DNA of 64,000 bases from Bhargavaea ullalensis. GTDB taxonomy: Bacteria > Bacillota > Bacilli > Bacillales_A > Planococcaceae. Below, piece by piece: positions 15,721-24,439 of this stretch. Position 1 is the first letter of the stretch. Each line of letters begins with the position of its first letter. The stretch lies in NCBI RefSeq assembly GCF_040545425.1, contig NZ_JBEPLW010000016.1. The stretch is one strand, 5' to 3'. Below the pieces are notes generated by a model. The model did not search any database and was not told the DNA's origin. It saw nothing but the letters and a program-made list of their open reading frames with translations. A program made the translations under genes and the position numbers.

Positions 15721-16800
15721 ATGAGAAGAAAAGCGTGGGGACTGCTTGTTGTTGCTGTCATGTTATTGCTGAGTGCGTGCCAGCCGTATCAGACGATTCC
15801 CGATGGGGAGAGCAAGGTCTATAAATGGAGGATGGTGACTCACCAAATTCCGGGGACTGCCCGCTATGAGGGGACTGTCGTGCCGTTTGTAAAGGCGGTG
15901 GAAGAGATCACGGGCGGTCGACTGGTGATCGAGCCATTTGGGGCAAACGTTCTTTTCCCGAACGATGAGACGTTTGACATGGTGAAAAACGGGGTTGTGG
16001 AATTGGCCGCGATTTACACGGGCTTTTGGACAGGAAAGGACCCGGTCTTCGCACTGGGCGGCGGAACGATCCCGGGAGATCCCATCACCGGTTTTGATGA
16101 ACACTTCTACCGGTCGGATCAGCTAAAACCCATCATCGATAAAGCCTATGAGGAGCACGGCATCAAGAACCTGGGGGCTTTTGACTATGCTCCTGAAGAG
16201 ATTTTGATGTCCAAAGTTCCGATCCGGTCACTGGAGGACTTCAAAGGGAAGAACATCCGGGCGGCGGGCGTTGCCAGTTTGTATTATGGGAAGTTGGGAG
16301 CTTCGGCTATTTCTCTTTCCGCACCGGAAATTTATACGGGTCTGCAATTGGGAACAGTGGATGCAGCTGAATACAACGACTATCTCGTCAACGGGGAAAT
16401 GGGCCTGGATGAGGTGACCAAATATATCATCGAACCCGCGATGCACGTCGGCCCAAGTACGGATAAGGAATTGATCGTCAACCCGAAGGCGTGGGATGAA
16501 CTCCCGGATGACCTGAAGGCCGCACTGTATGTAGCCCGTGATAAGGTACGCTACGAATCGGCTATTGCCTACGGCGTGGAAAGCCGAAAAGCGAAGAAAG
16601 AGTGGGAGGAAAACGGAAACATCGAGTTCATTCAACTTCCTGAGGAAGACGTGGATGAAATGCGGCGTCTGGGCGTTGAGTTGTTGAATGACTATAAAGA
16701 TAAGAGTGAGCTGAGCAGGGAGTACGTAGAGGGCTACGCCAAAGTGTTGGCAGAGCTTGGATATACGGAAGAAGCAAAAATACTAGGCTATGAAGAGTAA
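15721..16800 (+). CDS. TRAP transporter solute-binding lipoprotein (DctP type)
   Basis: 359 aa. Lipoprotein signal with lipobox LLSAC (Cys about residue 20), so it is membrane-anchored outside the cell. The mature part has the DctP fold signatures: GGRLVIEPFGANVLFP, ELAAIYTGFW, SLEDFKGKNIRAAG and the LQLGTVDAAEYNDYLVN segment, where family members carry the residues contacting a carboxylate ligand. Start ATG 15721 with GGGGG SD. Followed by its two permease genes. The substrate is probably an organic or sugar acid; the linked DapA-family enzyme supports a keto-acid-related ligand. Confidence 0.92.
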   Translation: MRRKAWGLLVVAVMLLLSACQPYQTIPDGESKVYKWRMVTHQIPGTARYEGTVVPFVKAVEEITGGRLVIEPFGANVLFPNDETFDMVKNGVVELAAIYTGFWTGKDPVFALGGGTIPGDPITGFDEHFYRSDQLKPIIDKAYEEHGIKNLGAFDYAPEEILMSKVPIRSLEDFKGKNIRAAGVASLYYGKLGASAISLSAPEIYTGLQLGTVDAAEYNDYLVNGEMGLDEVTKYIIEPAMHVGPSTDKELIVNPKAWDELPDDLKAALYVARDKVRYESAIAYGVESRKAKKEWEENGNIEFIQLPEEDVDEMRRLGVELLNDYKDKSELSREYVEGYAKVLAELGYTEEAKILGYEE

Positions 16801-16812
16801 GGCGGTGATTGG

Positions 16813-17310
16813 ATGAACGTATTACTGAGAGGAATTGAAGCTCTTTCGTCAGCAGTGGGAAAACTCGCAGGACTATTGATGATCCCGCTGACTCTTGTCA
16901 TCGTCTATACCGTCATCATGCGCCGTTTCCTTTCCAGCGCGCCGGACTGGGGGTTTGAAGTGCCGATTTTTATATTCGGCATCATGATTTTACTTTCAGG
17001 TGCCGATACATTAAGGGTCAAGGGACATATCGCGGTAGATATCATTCTGCAGTATGTATCTGAAAAAGCGGGGAAGCTTTTGATCACCTTCGGGCTTTTG
17101 GTTGTTTTGTTTGTAAGCGCATTCCTGGTGTTCAAAGGGGTTGATTCAGCGGTAGAGTCGACAAGGATCATGGAAAGATCGTCCCATCAAAGTTCATTCA
17201 ATCCGCAGATCTGGTGGTTCAAATGGTTCATTCCGATTGGCGGCTTGCTGATCTGGTTGCAGGCATGGGTGGAAATCTACAAAGTCTGGCGCGGAGGTGA
17301 CGCGAAATGA
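16813..17310 (+). CDS. TRAP transporter small permease (DctQ type)
   Basis: 165 aa, four predicted TM helices (about 15-35, 48-68, 88-110, 130-150). The loop between helices 2 and 3 has the family pattern DTLRVKGHIAVDIIL. It starts 12 nt after the binding protein, and its stop overlaps the large permease start by 4 nt (ATGA), implying coupled translation. Confidence 0.92.
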   Translation: MNVLLRGIEALSSAVGKLAGLLMIPLTLVIVYTVIMRRFLSSAPDWGFEVPIFIFGIMILLSGADTLRVKGHIAVDIILQYVSEKAGKLLITFGLLVVLFVSAFLVFKGVDSAVESTRIMERSSHQSSFNPQIWWFKWFIPIGGLLIWLQAWVEIYKVWRGGDAK

Positions 17311-18626
17311 TGTTCATCTTCGAATACGCGCCGATCGCGATGTTTGTCCTGCTGCTCCTTCTGTTGTTCCTTGGCGTGCCGATCGCATTTGCGCTTGCTT
17401 CTGTCGGGATCGTCTTTGCTTTGATGATGTGGGGAATCGACAGTACTGCTTTATTAACGAGCGCCACATGGGGGATCATGAATAACTTCACGCTCATTGC
17501 GATCCCCCTGTTCATCCTCATGTCGGTCCTTCTTGAGAAAACGAATATCATTTCCGACCTGTTCGATGCGGTATATAAGTGGTCAGGGGGGCTGCGCGGC
17601 GGGCTGGCCATCACTGCGATTGTCGTCGGTGCAATCATTGGCGCAATCTCGGGGGTCGTGGCAGCCGGCGTGATCGGCCTCGGACTGATCGCACTTCCGC
17701 AGATGATGAGATACAAATACAACGAGACGCTGAGCCTCGGTTCGATCATGGCGGGAGGAACACTCGGCCAGCTGATTCCGCCGAGCCTGAATATGGTCGT
17801 CTACGGGGCGATCACGGGTGTCTCGGTATCAAGCCTGTTCGCAGGAGGGCTCAGCTCAGGAATCCTGCTGATCCTTCTGTTCGTGGCCTATATCCTTTTC
17901 CAGGCTTACCGGAAAGATGACATGGCGCCTGCTCTGGCAAAGGATGACCGGGCAACGACTGAGGAGAAGTTTAATTCATTGAAATCCGTCTTCCTGCCGA
18001 TGCTCCTTATCGTGCTCGTACTGGGCTCGATCTTCACCGGTGTCGCGACGCCAACAGAAGGGGCGGCCGTCGGTGTGCTGGGCACCGTCATCATCGGTGT
18101 GGCTTCCAAGCGGCTGAACTGGGTGAAGATGAGAGAATCCATCTATGAGTCAATGAAGATGACGGGCATGGTCGGATGGATCTTGATCGGTGCCGCGGCT
18201 TTCAGTGCAGTTTTCTCAGGAGTCGGCGGCAATCAGTTTGTTTCTGAAATGGCAGCCAGCGCACCGGGTGGCAAATGGGGCGTACTCTTCTTTGCCCTCG
18301 CGTTCATCATCCTTCTCGGGATGTTCTTGGAGACAATGGCCTTGATCATGCTCGCAGCACCGATCATTACGCCGGTGGTCGTCGATGCAGGGTTCGATCC
18401 TCTGTGGTGGGCAATCATCTTCATGGTCGTCTTGCAGATGGCGTTCCTGACGCCGCCGTTCGGTTTTGCGATCTTCTATCTGAAGAGTGCCGTCGGAGAG
18501 CGCGTCAGCATCGGGAAGATTTACCGGGCCACGGTGCCGTTCATTATCATTCAATTGATCGCGGCGATCTTGCTGATCGTATTCCCACAGCTGGCAACTT
18601 GGCTGCCTGAACTGTTAAGAGACTAA
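17307..18626 (+). CDS. TRAP transporter large permease (DctM type)
   Basis: 439 aa, about 12 TM segments, the Na+-coupled transport subunit. Typical segments: VPIAFALASVG in TM1-2, FTLIAIPLFILMSVLLE, GGTLGQLIPPSLNMVVYG (the conserved G-x-L-I-P-P-S stretch) and VATPTEGAAVGVLG. Completes the TRAP system with the preceding two genes. Confidence 0.94.
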   Translation: MMFIFEYAPIAMFVLLLLLLFLGVPIAFALASVGIVFALMMWGIDSTALLTSATWGIMNNFTLIAIPLFILMSVLLEKTNIISDLFDAVYKWSGGLRGGLAITAIVVGAIIGAISGVVAAGVIGLGLIALPQMMRYKYNETLSLGSIMAGGTLGQLIPPSLNMVVYGAITGVSVSSLFAGGLSSGILLILLFVAYILFQAYRKDDMAPALAKDDRATTEEKFNSLKSVFLPMLLIVLVLGSIFTGVATPTEGAAVGVLGTVIIGVASKRLNWVKMRESIYESMKMTGMVGWILIGAAAFSAVFSGVGGNQFVSEMAASAPGGKWGVLFFALAFIILLGMFLETMALIMLAAPIITPVVVDAGFDPLWWAIIFMVVLQMAFLTPPFGFAIFYLKSAVGERVSIGKIYRATVPFIIIQLIAAILLIVFPQLATWLPELLRD

Positions 18627-18646
18627 AATTAATGGAGGTTATGAAA

Positions 18647-19546
18647 ATGGTAGATTTTAAAGGCGTTTACCCTGTACTTGTAACACCGATGCATGAGGAC
18701 GGAACTGTGAACTGGGAAGGCTTTGCAAACAATATTGAGTATTATATCGGAGAAGGCGTGGATGGACTTGCCATCAACGGAAGCACCGGAGAATTTGTCA
18801 GCCTGACGAAGGAAGAGCGTTACAAAGCAGTGGAAGTGGCGGTCAAGCAGGTGAACGGACGTCTGCCGTTGATCGTCGGAACCGCAGCCGAAACAACAGC
18901 CGACGCCATTGAATACACCCGGCAGGCAGAAGAAGCAGGCGCGGACGGGGCGTTGCTGATCAACTCTTACTATGCTCATCCGAAGGAAGAAGAAATCTAT
19001 GAGCATTTCAAAGCGGTCGCAGAGGCAGTCTCTTTCCCGGTCATGATTTATAACAATCCATTCACAAGCGGAGTCGATATCTCGGTTGGAACGATTCTCC
19101 GTGTGGGAAGGGACGTCAGCAACATCACCCATATCAAAGAATCCAGCGGGGAAATCCGGAATGTCCGGGATATCTCCAGACAGGGCGCAGGATCCATCAA
19201 GACATTCTGCGGAGCGGATGACATGGTGCTGGAATCATTCCTCGTAGGAGCAGTAGGCTGGATCTCGGTCGCCGGAAATATCTCCCCGCGGACAGCGAAA
19301 GCCGTATACGACGCCTTCGAAGCAGGAGATCTTGCGAAAGCGTGGGATGTATACGACCGCCTACTGCCGCTCTGCAATTTCCTCGAAGGATCCGGCAAAT
19401 ACGTCCAGGTGGCCAAGCGGGCAATGGAACTGAAAGGACTGGCAGGCGGACCCCCGCGCAGGCCGCGACTCGGACTTACAAAGGAAGAGGAAGAAACGTT
19501 GAAGAAGCATATGAGAGAACTGGGTGAGTTGAAAGAGAATAGATGA
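18647..19546 (+). CDS. DapA-family class I aldolase/dehydratase (DHDPS superfamily)
   Basis: 299 aa from ATG 18647 (GGAGG 8 nt upstream; ATGs at 18632 and 18641 are too close to or overlap it). Beta/alpha-barrel Schiff-base enzyme: NGSTGEFVSLTKEER is the pyruvate-carboxylate loop, LLINSYYAHPKEEE carries the catalytic Tyr, and THIKESSGE contains the Schiff-base Lys. Because it is in a TRAP operon rather than with lysine genes, a catabolic role (lyase or dehydratase acting on a 2-keto-3-deoxy sugar acid or similar) is more likely than lysine synthesis. The exact substrate cannot be read from sequence. Confidence 0.85.
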   Translation: MVDFKGVYPVLVTPMHEDGTVNWEGFANNIEYYIGEGVDGLAINGSTGEFVSLTKEERYKAVEVAVKQVNGRLPLIVGTAAETTADAIEYTRQAEEAGADGALLINSYYAHPKEEEIYEHFKAVAEAVSFPVMIYNNPFTSGVDISVGTILRVGRDVSNITHIKESSGEIRNVRDISRQGAGSIKTFCGADDMVLESFLVGAVGWISVAGNISPRTAKAVYDAFEAGDLAKAWDVYDRLLPLCNFLEGSGKYVQVAKRAMELKGLAGGPPRRPRLGLTKEEEETLKKHMRELGELKENR

Positions 19547-19552
19547 ATGATG

Positions 19553-19582
19553 TCCCGGAGTGCGAGTGCTCCGGGAATTTTT
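19553..19582 (+). terminator. Terminator of the TRAP operon
   Basis: Stem TCCCGGAG (19553-19560) with CTCCGGGA (19569-19576), then ATTTTTGTT. Confidence 0.85.
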
Positions 19583-19652
19583 GTTGAGAGTGGAAGAGTT
19601 ATGTGTATAGTGGAGATACAGATGATGAAACACGAACGGGAGTGGATGCTAA

Positions 19653-20195
19653 ATGACTGATTCAATCGGAGGAGAGTTCAGACGGATCCGGAAAGAGAAG
19701 AAAATGACCTTGAAAGAACTGAGCGAGCGCAGCGGCCTGTCCATGAGCTTCCTGTCCCAAGTGGAGCGGGGCATCAGCACCGTGACATTCACATCGGTCA
19801 GGAAGATTGCCGAAGCCCTCGGGGTAAGCGTGAACTTCTTTTTCGAACCCGAAGAAGAATCCCCGATCAAAAGAAAATCTCTAAAGAAAAGAGCGGATCA
19901 ACCGAACTTTACATACACAAGCCTCACAGGAGATCTGGATCAACCGCAATTCACACCTGCCAGGATCGAACTGAAAGCAGGCGAATCCCAAACAGCCCCC
20001 TACTCCCACCGCGGACAGGAATTCGTCTACGTCTTGGAGGGAGAACTGAAAGTGATGCTCGAAGGACATGAAGAGACGCTATATCCCCATGAATCCCTGC
20101 ATATTGACTCCTCCAAGGAACACACCTGGTACAACGAAACAGACAAGCCGGTCATCCTGCTTGTGGTGAGTACGAATGAGGGGAGGGAGGGGTGA
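19653..20195 (+). CDS. XRE-family regulator with C-terminal cupin
   Basis: 180 aa. HTH_3 domain at about 5-60 (LKELSERSGLSMSFLSQVER), linker, then a small cupin at about 105-175 (ETAPYSHRGQEFVYVLEGE-like region TAPYSHRGQEFVYVLEGEL and EHTWYNETDKP). This architecture is common for local regulators of catabolic or transport genes whose cupin senses a small ligand. It directly follows the TRAP operon behind that operon's terminator, so it is the likely regulator of that operon. Confidence 0.88.
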   Translation: MTDSIGGEFRRIRKEKKMTLKELSERSGLSMSFLSQVERGISTVTFTSVRKIAEALGVSVNFFFEPEEESPIKRKSLKKRADQPNFTYTSLTGDLDQPQFTPARIELKAGESQTAPYSHRGQEFVYVLEGELKVMLEGHEETLYPHESLHIDSSKEHTWYNETDKPVILLVVSTNEGREG

Positions 20196-20231
20196 GGTTG
20201 AGGCTTGGAATGCAATTGTGCGCCTTTAGAT

Positions 20232-20259
20232 TTGAATAATTAAAATAGTGTGATATGAT
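20232..20259 (+). promoter_or_regulatory. Putative promoter of the TIR-domain gene
   Basis: TTGAAT at 20232-20237, a 16-nt spacer and TATGAT at 20254-20259, in an A+T-rich gap about 55 nt before the start codon. Confidence 0.45.
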
Positions 20260-20314
20260 ATTGGGAACATGCGTTCTCGATGGAGGAATTAATTAATGAT
20301 TCCAAGGAGGGTCT

Positions 20315-21319
20315 ATGGATAATAGGATGCCAAGGGTTTTTATCGGTTCTTCAAGAGAAGCGCAGGACTACGTGGATGCCATACACCGCCAGCTGAGATA
20401 TATTGCAGAGGTTACTCCGTGGACTGCTGGAGTTTTTGGAGCGAGCCGTTACACTTTGGATGATTTAGATGAGCAATTAAACAGCAATGACTTTGCAGTT
20501 TTTGTTTTCGCCCCGGATGATTTAGTGATCTCTAGGGGAGAGGGGACGTATCGGACCCGTGACAATACCGTGTTTGAAATGGGAATGTTTTGGGGTAAAT
20601 TAAAAAGGGAAAGAGTGTTCTTTTTAGTTCCGAATAAGTTGTCCCGAAATGACAGAGATATGGCGGGCTTCGCGTTACCTTCTGACTTTAACGGACTCGG
20701 ATCGCTTGAATATGAAGTCAGGGACGACCAAAATTATATAGCTGCAGTTAATTGGGCATGTACTGAGATTAAACAGCGAATCCAAGAGTTAAAGCATTAT
20801 CCTGATCCCGTCGTCTTATTGGAGGAAATGGATAAAGATTTAACGACGATGAAAAAGATTCGGCGTTTTTATATCCGGTTTACCAAGCTGTTGATCCGAG
20901 GAGAGACCCGCCTGCATGATTGTTTATTCGAAGCTATCCGTGACTCTCATACCTGTCCGGCTGATTACGATGTGATTGGGGTAGGCATTTGGACGGCAAC
21001 AGATGAAGGAATCCGCTACCTTTCCGGAGACGTGGGTATTGATCGGTTTTACCCTTTTTCTATAAATGAAGACAGGGATGAAAAGGATAAAATTCTTGTA
21101 GTGGACAGTTATTTAACCTCGAAGGAACGAGTGGTTGAGTTGGAAAGCTCCATTATTAGCGCATACTTGGTGTGTTATCCAATCAATACTCATATGATTT
21201 CTGTCCATATGGAAGGCAGGGCAAAATTATCCCTTGAAGAATTAAGAAATATGCTTGACTCCAACAGCGAGTTAATCAGAAGCGTTGAGGACATTTTAGG
21301 AGAGATGCCTAATGAATAA
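20315..21319 (+). CDS. TIR-domain (CAP12/Pycsar-type) protein with GAF-like C-terminal half
   Basis: 334 aa. Residues 5-165 match the PF10137-type TIR fold: RVFIGSSREAQDYVDAI, AEVTPWTAGVFGASRYTLD, DFAVFVFAPDDL and RDNTVFEMGMFWGKL, where E88 is in the position of the NAD-hydrolysing glutamate. Family members are NAD+-depleting effectors of CBASS, Pycsar and other anti-phage systems. The C-terminal half (about 190-325) is not STING; VIGVGIWTATDEGI, ILVVDSY and the closing helix LSLEELRNMLDSNSELIRSV resemble a GAF-type sensor. SD AAGGAGGG. The stop overlaps the next gene by 8 nt. A+T-rich island. No cyclase gene is adjacent. Confidence 0.75.
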   Translation: MDNRMPRVFIGSSREAQDYVDAIHRQLRYIAEVTPWTAGVFGASRYTLDDLDEQLNSNDFAVFVFAPDDLVISRGEGTYRTRDNTVFEMGMFWGKLKRERVFFLVPNKLSRNDRDMAGFALPSDFNGLGSLEYEVRDDQNYIAAVNWACTEIKQRIQELKHYPDPVVLLEEMDKDLTTMKKIRRFYIRFTKLLIRGETRLHDCLFEAIRDSHTCPADYDVIGVGIWTATDEGIRYLSGDVGIDRFYPFSINEDRDEKDKILVVDSYLTSKERVVELESSIISAYLVCYPINTHMISVHMEGRAKLSLEELRNMLDSNSELIRSVEDILGEMPNE

Positions 21320-21524
21320 GAAAATGACAGTTAACAGGTCGACCAGAAAGGCAGTATATACTCCAGTGAAGAATAGAGTTATTGCTTATGCGGTTAATGG
21401 AGAAGAACAGGTCGGGCGAGTCGTTATTGAACGGGCCGCTAATTACTCCAAGCCTGAATTTCTGGAAGACGAAAACTTCTGGAAGAAGAAGATCCAAAGA
21501 TTAAAGATGGTATCTGCGAAGTAA
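21312..21524 (+). CDS. Small basic protein coupled to the TIR gene (70 aa)
   Basis: Starts inside the last codons of the TIR gene with its own SD (AGGAG, 8 nt). The product is basic (MNKKMTVNRSTRKAVYTPVK at the start, FWKKKIQRLKMVSAK at the end), no TM segment. I do not recognise it. The 8-nt overlap argues for a co-translated partner of the TIR protein, perhaps an inhibitor or adaptor (inference). Confidence 0.6.
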   Translation: MNKKMTVNRSTRKAVYTPVKNRVIAYAVNGEEQVGRVVIERAANYSKPEFLEDENFWKKKIQRLKMVSAK

Positions 21525-21616
21525 CGGAGTTTGGCTAGAACTTCCTACCACGGGAAGCAAAATCGGAGTTTTCACTATCATGCCGTTGTCCGGTGTGGTA
21601 AAGCTGTTCCTTCCTT

Positions 21617-22489
21617 TCACTCCACCATCCCCCAAAACCGTTCCGCTGCCCTCGTGACGGGGGCGTTTTTTAATTTCACGAGAATGGGTTCGACGTGGTA
21701 TTCGATTTTGGGGAGTTCGTAGATTTTCAGGTTGTTGAAGAACATGGATTTGTAGTGCATGCCCGGGATGATGGAGACGCCGAGGCCGCGGTTGACGAGG
21801 GCGACGGCGAGCGGGACGTCTTTGCATTCGGCGACGATGTCGGGTTGCAGGCCGAGCGTTTCGAACGCGCGGAGGACGGCGGTGGAGAAGGAGTAGCCTT
21901 CCATGGCGCTGAGCAGAATGAACGGGAGCCGCGCGATTTCTTCGAATGACGGTTTGTCGGACAGTTTGTCGGACCAGGATTCGGGGGCGAGCAGGACAGC
22001 TGGCTGGGTTTTCAGCTTTTTTGTTTCAACTTCTTCCAGTTTGGCGGGGCTTAGGATCAGCGTGAGATCGAGATCCCGCTGACGCAGTTTGGCAAGCAGT
22101 CCTTCCGAGTCCCCTGTGGTGATTTCCAGGTGGGTTTTCGGGAATTCATCGCGGAAAGAGGCGATGAATTCGACCAGCAGGTTATAGCAGGCGGAAGAAA
22201 CACCGATTCGCACGGTCCCCGCGATGCCGGATTCGATTTCCCCGATGCGGCGTTTGATGTCGTCCATCCCGCTCAGCAGCTGCTCGGCGTATTCATAGAG
22301 CAGCCGGCCGGACTCCGTCACTTCCCATTTCTGGCGGTAGCGATGAATCAGCACCGTGCCCAGCTCCAATTCGAGCTTCTTCAATAGCTGGCTCAGCGGC
22401 GGCTGTGCGATATGGAGCGCTTCCGCCGCTTTGGAGATGTTCCCATGCTTTACGATTTCCCGATAATATTGTAGTTGGCGGATATCCAT
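21617..22489 (-). CDS. LysR-family transcriptional regulator
   Basis: 290 aa. N-terminal winged HTH (MDIRQLQYYREIVKHGNISK, AQPPLSQLLKKLE) and a LysR effector domain with AGTVRIGVSSACYNLL and RGLGVSIIPGMHY. Divergently transcribed from the YczE-like membrane protein gene, its likely target, across a 115-nt gap. SD GGAG before the ATG. Effector unknown. Confidence 0.92.
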   Translation of the reverse strand: MDIRQLQYYREIVKHGNISKAAEALHIAQPPLSQLLKKLELELGTVLIHRYRQKWEVTESGRLLYEYAEQLLSGMDDIKRRIGEIESGIAGTVRIGVSSACYNLLVEFIASFRDEFPKTHLEITTGDSEGLLAKLRQRDLDLTLILSPAKLEEVETKKLKTQPAVLLAPESWSDKLSDKPSFEEIARLPFILLSAMEGYSFSTAVLRAFETLGLQPDIVAECKDVPLAVALVNRGLGVSIIPGMHYKSMFFNNLKIYELPKIEYHVEPILVKLKNAPVTRAAERFWGMVE

Positions 22490-22604
22490 TTGATCAGCTC
22501 CATCATATGTTGTTGGATATAATATTACTACTAAATAGATATTATTAGTATAACGAGGATTGTGTTAGCATAGAAAGCATAGTCTTAGAACAGCGAGGGA
22601 TGTA
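22490..22604. promoter_or_regulatory. Divergent LysR/yczE-like control region
   Basis: A+T-rich gap containing an imperfect dyad around 22515-22556 (TAATATTACTA ... GATATTATTAGTAT), as expected for LysR-type binding between divergent genes. Exact promoter elements were not resolved. Confidence 0.3.
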
Positions 22605-23402
22605 ATGAATCATATTCATGTAACAATCAAACGGCTTTCCTTGTACGTGGTCGGCCTGTTTTTCCTGTCACTTGGCGTCAGCTTCTCGATTCTGGCCAAC
22701 TTCGGCGTCTCGCCGGTGTCTTCGCTCGCCTATGCATTCTCACTGACAACGGGCCTGTCGGTCGGCATGATGACCATCGTCGCCAATCTGTTGTTTATTA
22801 TCCTGCAAATTATGATCAGCAAACGGTTTAACCCACGCGAAGCAATTGTTCAATTGATGATTGCCTTTTTATTTGGCTTCTTTATGGACCTCACTCTCTA
22901 TCTTCTGCAACTCCTCCCCGTCTCTGAAACCCCGGCGGTCCGCGTGCTGTTCCTGATCGTCAGCCTCTTTGTCGTGGCCGTCGGACTGCTCGATTATACG
23001 AGCGTGAAGCTCCCGCTCATGCCATACGATGAACTGACCGCCGTCATCGCGACACGGTTTAAATGGGCATTCAGCAAAGCCAAAATCACGAGCGACCTCC
23101 TGAACGTCGTCCTCGCCGGGCTCGTCTGCCTGACTTTTATTCGGACACTCGGATCAATCGGGATCGGAACAGTGGTCGCCGCCGTCTTCATCGGCAAAAT
23201 CCTCGGATGGCTGATCATCCACTTTCGGGAACCGATGCTGGGCTGGGTGTACCGCGGCCATGAAGATCTCCAGGTGACAACCATTGCTGCCCAAGCGGAA
23301 CAAGCAGTACTCGAAGAAAAGGAAAAAGCCGAACGCGAACGACTGGAAGCGTTGAAGCATTCTGCATCTGGGCAGGTAAAGGATGAGGACTGGTCAGTCT
23401 GA
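22605..23402 (+). CDS. YczE/YitT-type integral membrane protein
   Basis: 265 aa with about five TM helices. The N-terminus LSLYVVGLFFLSLGVSFSIL and LANFGVSPVSSLAYAFSLTT are typical of the YczE/YyaS group (COG2364). The last 40 residues are charged and cytoplasmic (EEKEKAERERLEALK). Function of the family is poorly defined. Probably controlled by the divergent LysR regulator. Confidence 0.75.
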   Translation: MNHIHVTIKRLSLYVVGLFFLSLGVSFSILANFGVSPVSSLAYAFSLTTGLSVGMMTIVANLLFIILQIMISKRFNPREAIVQLMIAFLFGFFMDLTLYLLQLLPVSETPAVRVLFLIVSLFVVAVGLLDYTSVKLPLMPYDELTAVIATRFKWAFSKAKITSDLLNVVLAGLVCLTFIRTLGSIGIGTVVAAVFIGKILGWLIIHFREPMLGWVYRGHEDLQVTTIAAQAEQAVLEEKEKAERERLEALKHSASGQVKDEDWSV

Positions 23403-23417
23403 ATAGGTGTAGAAGGG

Positions 23418-23461
23418 ACACTCTTTGTGTGGTCAATGGGATCATGCGGAGGGTGTTTTTT
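23418..23461 (+). terminator. Terminator after the YczE-like gene
   Basis: ACACTCTTT (23418-23426) pairs with GGAGGGTGT (23448-23456) using some G-U pairs, followed by TTTTTTG. Confidence 0.55.
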
Positions 23462-23833
23462 GTTGTGTCCTATTTTGTAAACTCCATCAATCGAGGAAAT
23501 CCGCTCACTCCTCGGGCGTCACCTCAGCCTGCGCCAATACGAAGATGTTGGTTAAAGTGATACGGACTGGTTGTCTTAACAGTTGTACTCCCGCCCACAA
23601 GAAGGTTAGAGCCAATGCGTTTCCCTGGCAAGTATTGATATACTCCTTGATAAATGTTGGCACCGGATGTTAAGGGCTTTATATTGTTAGCATGCGTTTT
23701 AAGAAAGAGTTAGAAGGAACATTTGTTCTTATCTGGGGCGGATGATATACTAATAGGTAATGAGCATTGAGCAGAGAAGAAAACTTTAATGAATACTTTT
23801 TATGAACCACCATAACCTGTTAGGGAAGAAGAA
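23462..23833. other. Gene-free gap before the nucleotidyltransferase-like gene
   Basis: No recognised gene. Both strands have open stretches of 60-80 codons (for example minus strand around 23490-23710) without start, SD or family resemblance. One sequence near 23498 (CCGCTCACTCCTCGGGCGTC) resembles a lone unit of the 21-nt repeat family. Confidence 0.3.
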
Positions 23834-24397
23834 ATGGAAAAAGATCACGATCAATACACCAAGTCAGAAGAGATTGTGGATCATTTATTTCTTCTGGATT
23901 TTCTTTGTATCCAGGCTGGAGTGAAGGCGGAACTTGTTGTCTTAGGTGGTTCAGGTATTTTATTGCAGCTTGAATTAAACAATCACACGGATTTTCGTCC
24001 TACACAAGATATTGATGTAAACGTGACATCTGCCACTAATTTTGATGCCATTTATGAACAACTAAAAAAGGCAAACATCCATCCGGTCGGTGGTGTTATG
24101 GAGGTCCCTCCTCTTGAAGACTTTCAGGAGGAAGATTCCAGACAAGAGTTGGATGTGCCGTTCTCCAATATTCGCGTATTTGTACCCTCCATTGAACTTT
24201 TAGCGTGTTGTAAAATCTTTTCTAAACGCGAAAAAGATCTTGAAGATCTCGAGAGCAGTTCCTTGTTAGAGATGTGTAATCAAGAGTTGCTTGGTGATAT
24301 GATCGCCGAGTATGAAGAGAATTTGCTGAACAAACATGATCCAAATCTAAATTTACACCAGTTAGAACGTATTTTAGACGAAAAGGGTATAGTATAA
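23834..24397 (+). CDS. Nucleotidyltransferase-like protein (DUF6036/AbiEii-like)
   Basis: 187 aa. LVVLGGSGILLQL (GGS at about 38-40) followed by TQDIDVNV (D59-x-D61) is the polymerase-beta-type nucleotidyltransferase core, and ELLACCKIFSKREKDLEDLE matches the helical segment that follows it in the DUF6036/AbiEii-like families. Members are often toxins of type IV toxin-antitoxin or abortive-infection pairs, but many are uncharacterised. Low G+C. It precedes an unrelated small gene by 42 nt. The fold call is fair; the activity is inference. Confidence 0.65.
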   Translation: MEKDHDQYTKSEEIVDHLFLLDFLCIQAGVKAELVVLGGSGILLQLELNNHTDFRPTQDIDVNVTSATNFDAIYEQLKKANIHPVGGVMEVPPLEDFQEEDSRQELDVPFSNIRVFVPSIELLACCKIFSKREKDLEDLESSSLLEMCNQELLGDMIAEYEENLLNKHDPNLNLHQLERILDEKGIV

Positions 24398-24439
24398 GAA
24401 GAAGTGCGTAAAAATAACTTGGAAGGAGGCGACTTGGTC

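Noticed and set aside
23490..23710. About 60-codon minus-strand open frame
   Set aside because: No start codon or SD and no family resemblance. The plus strand is equally open here.
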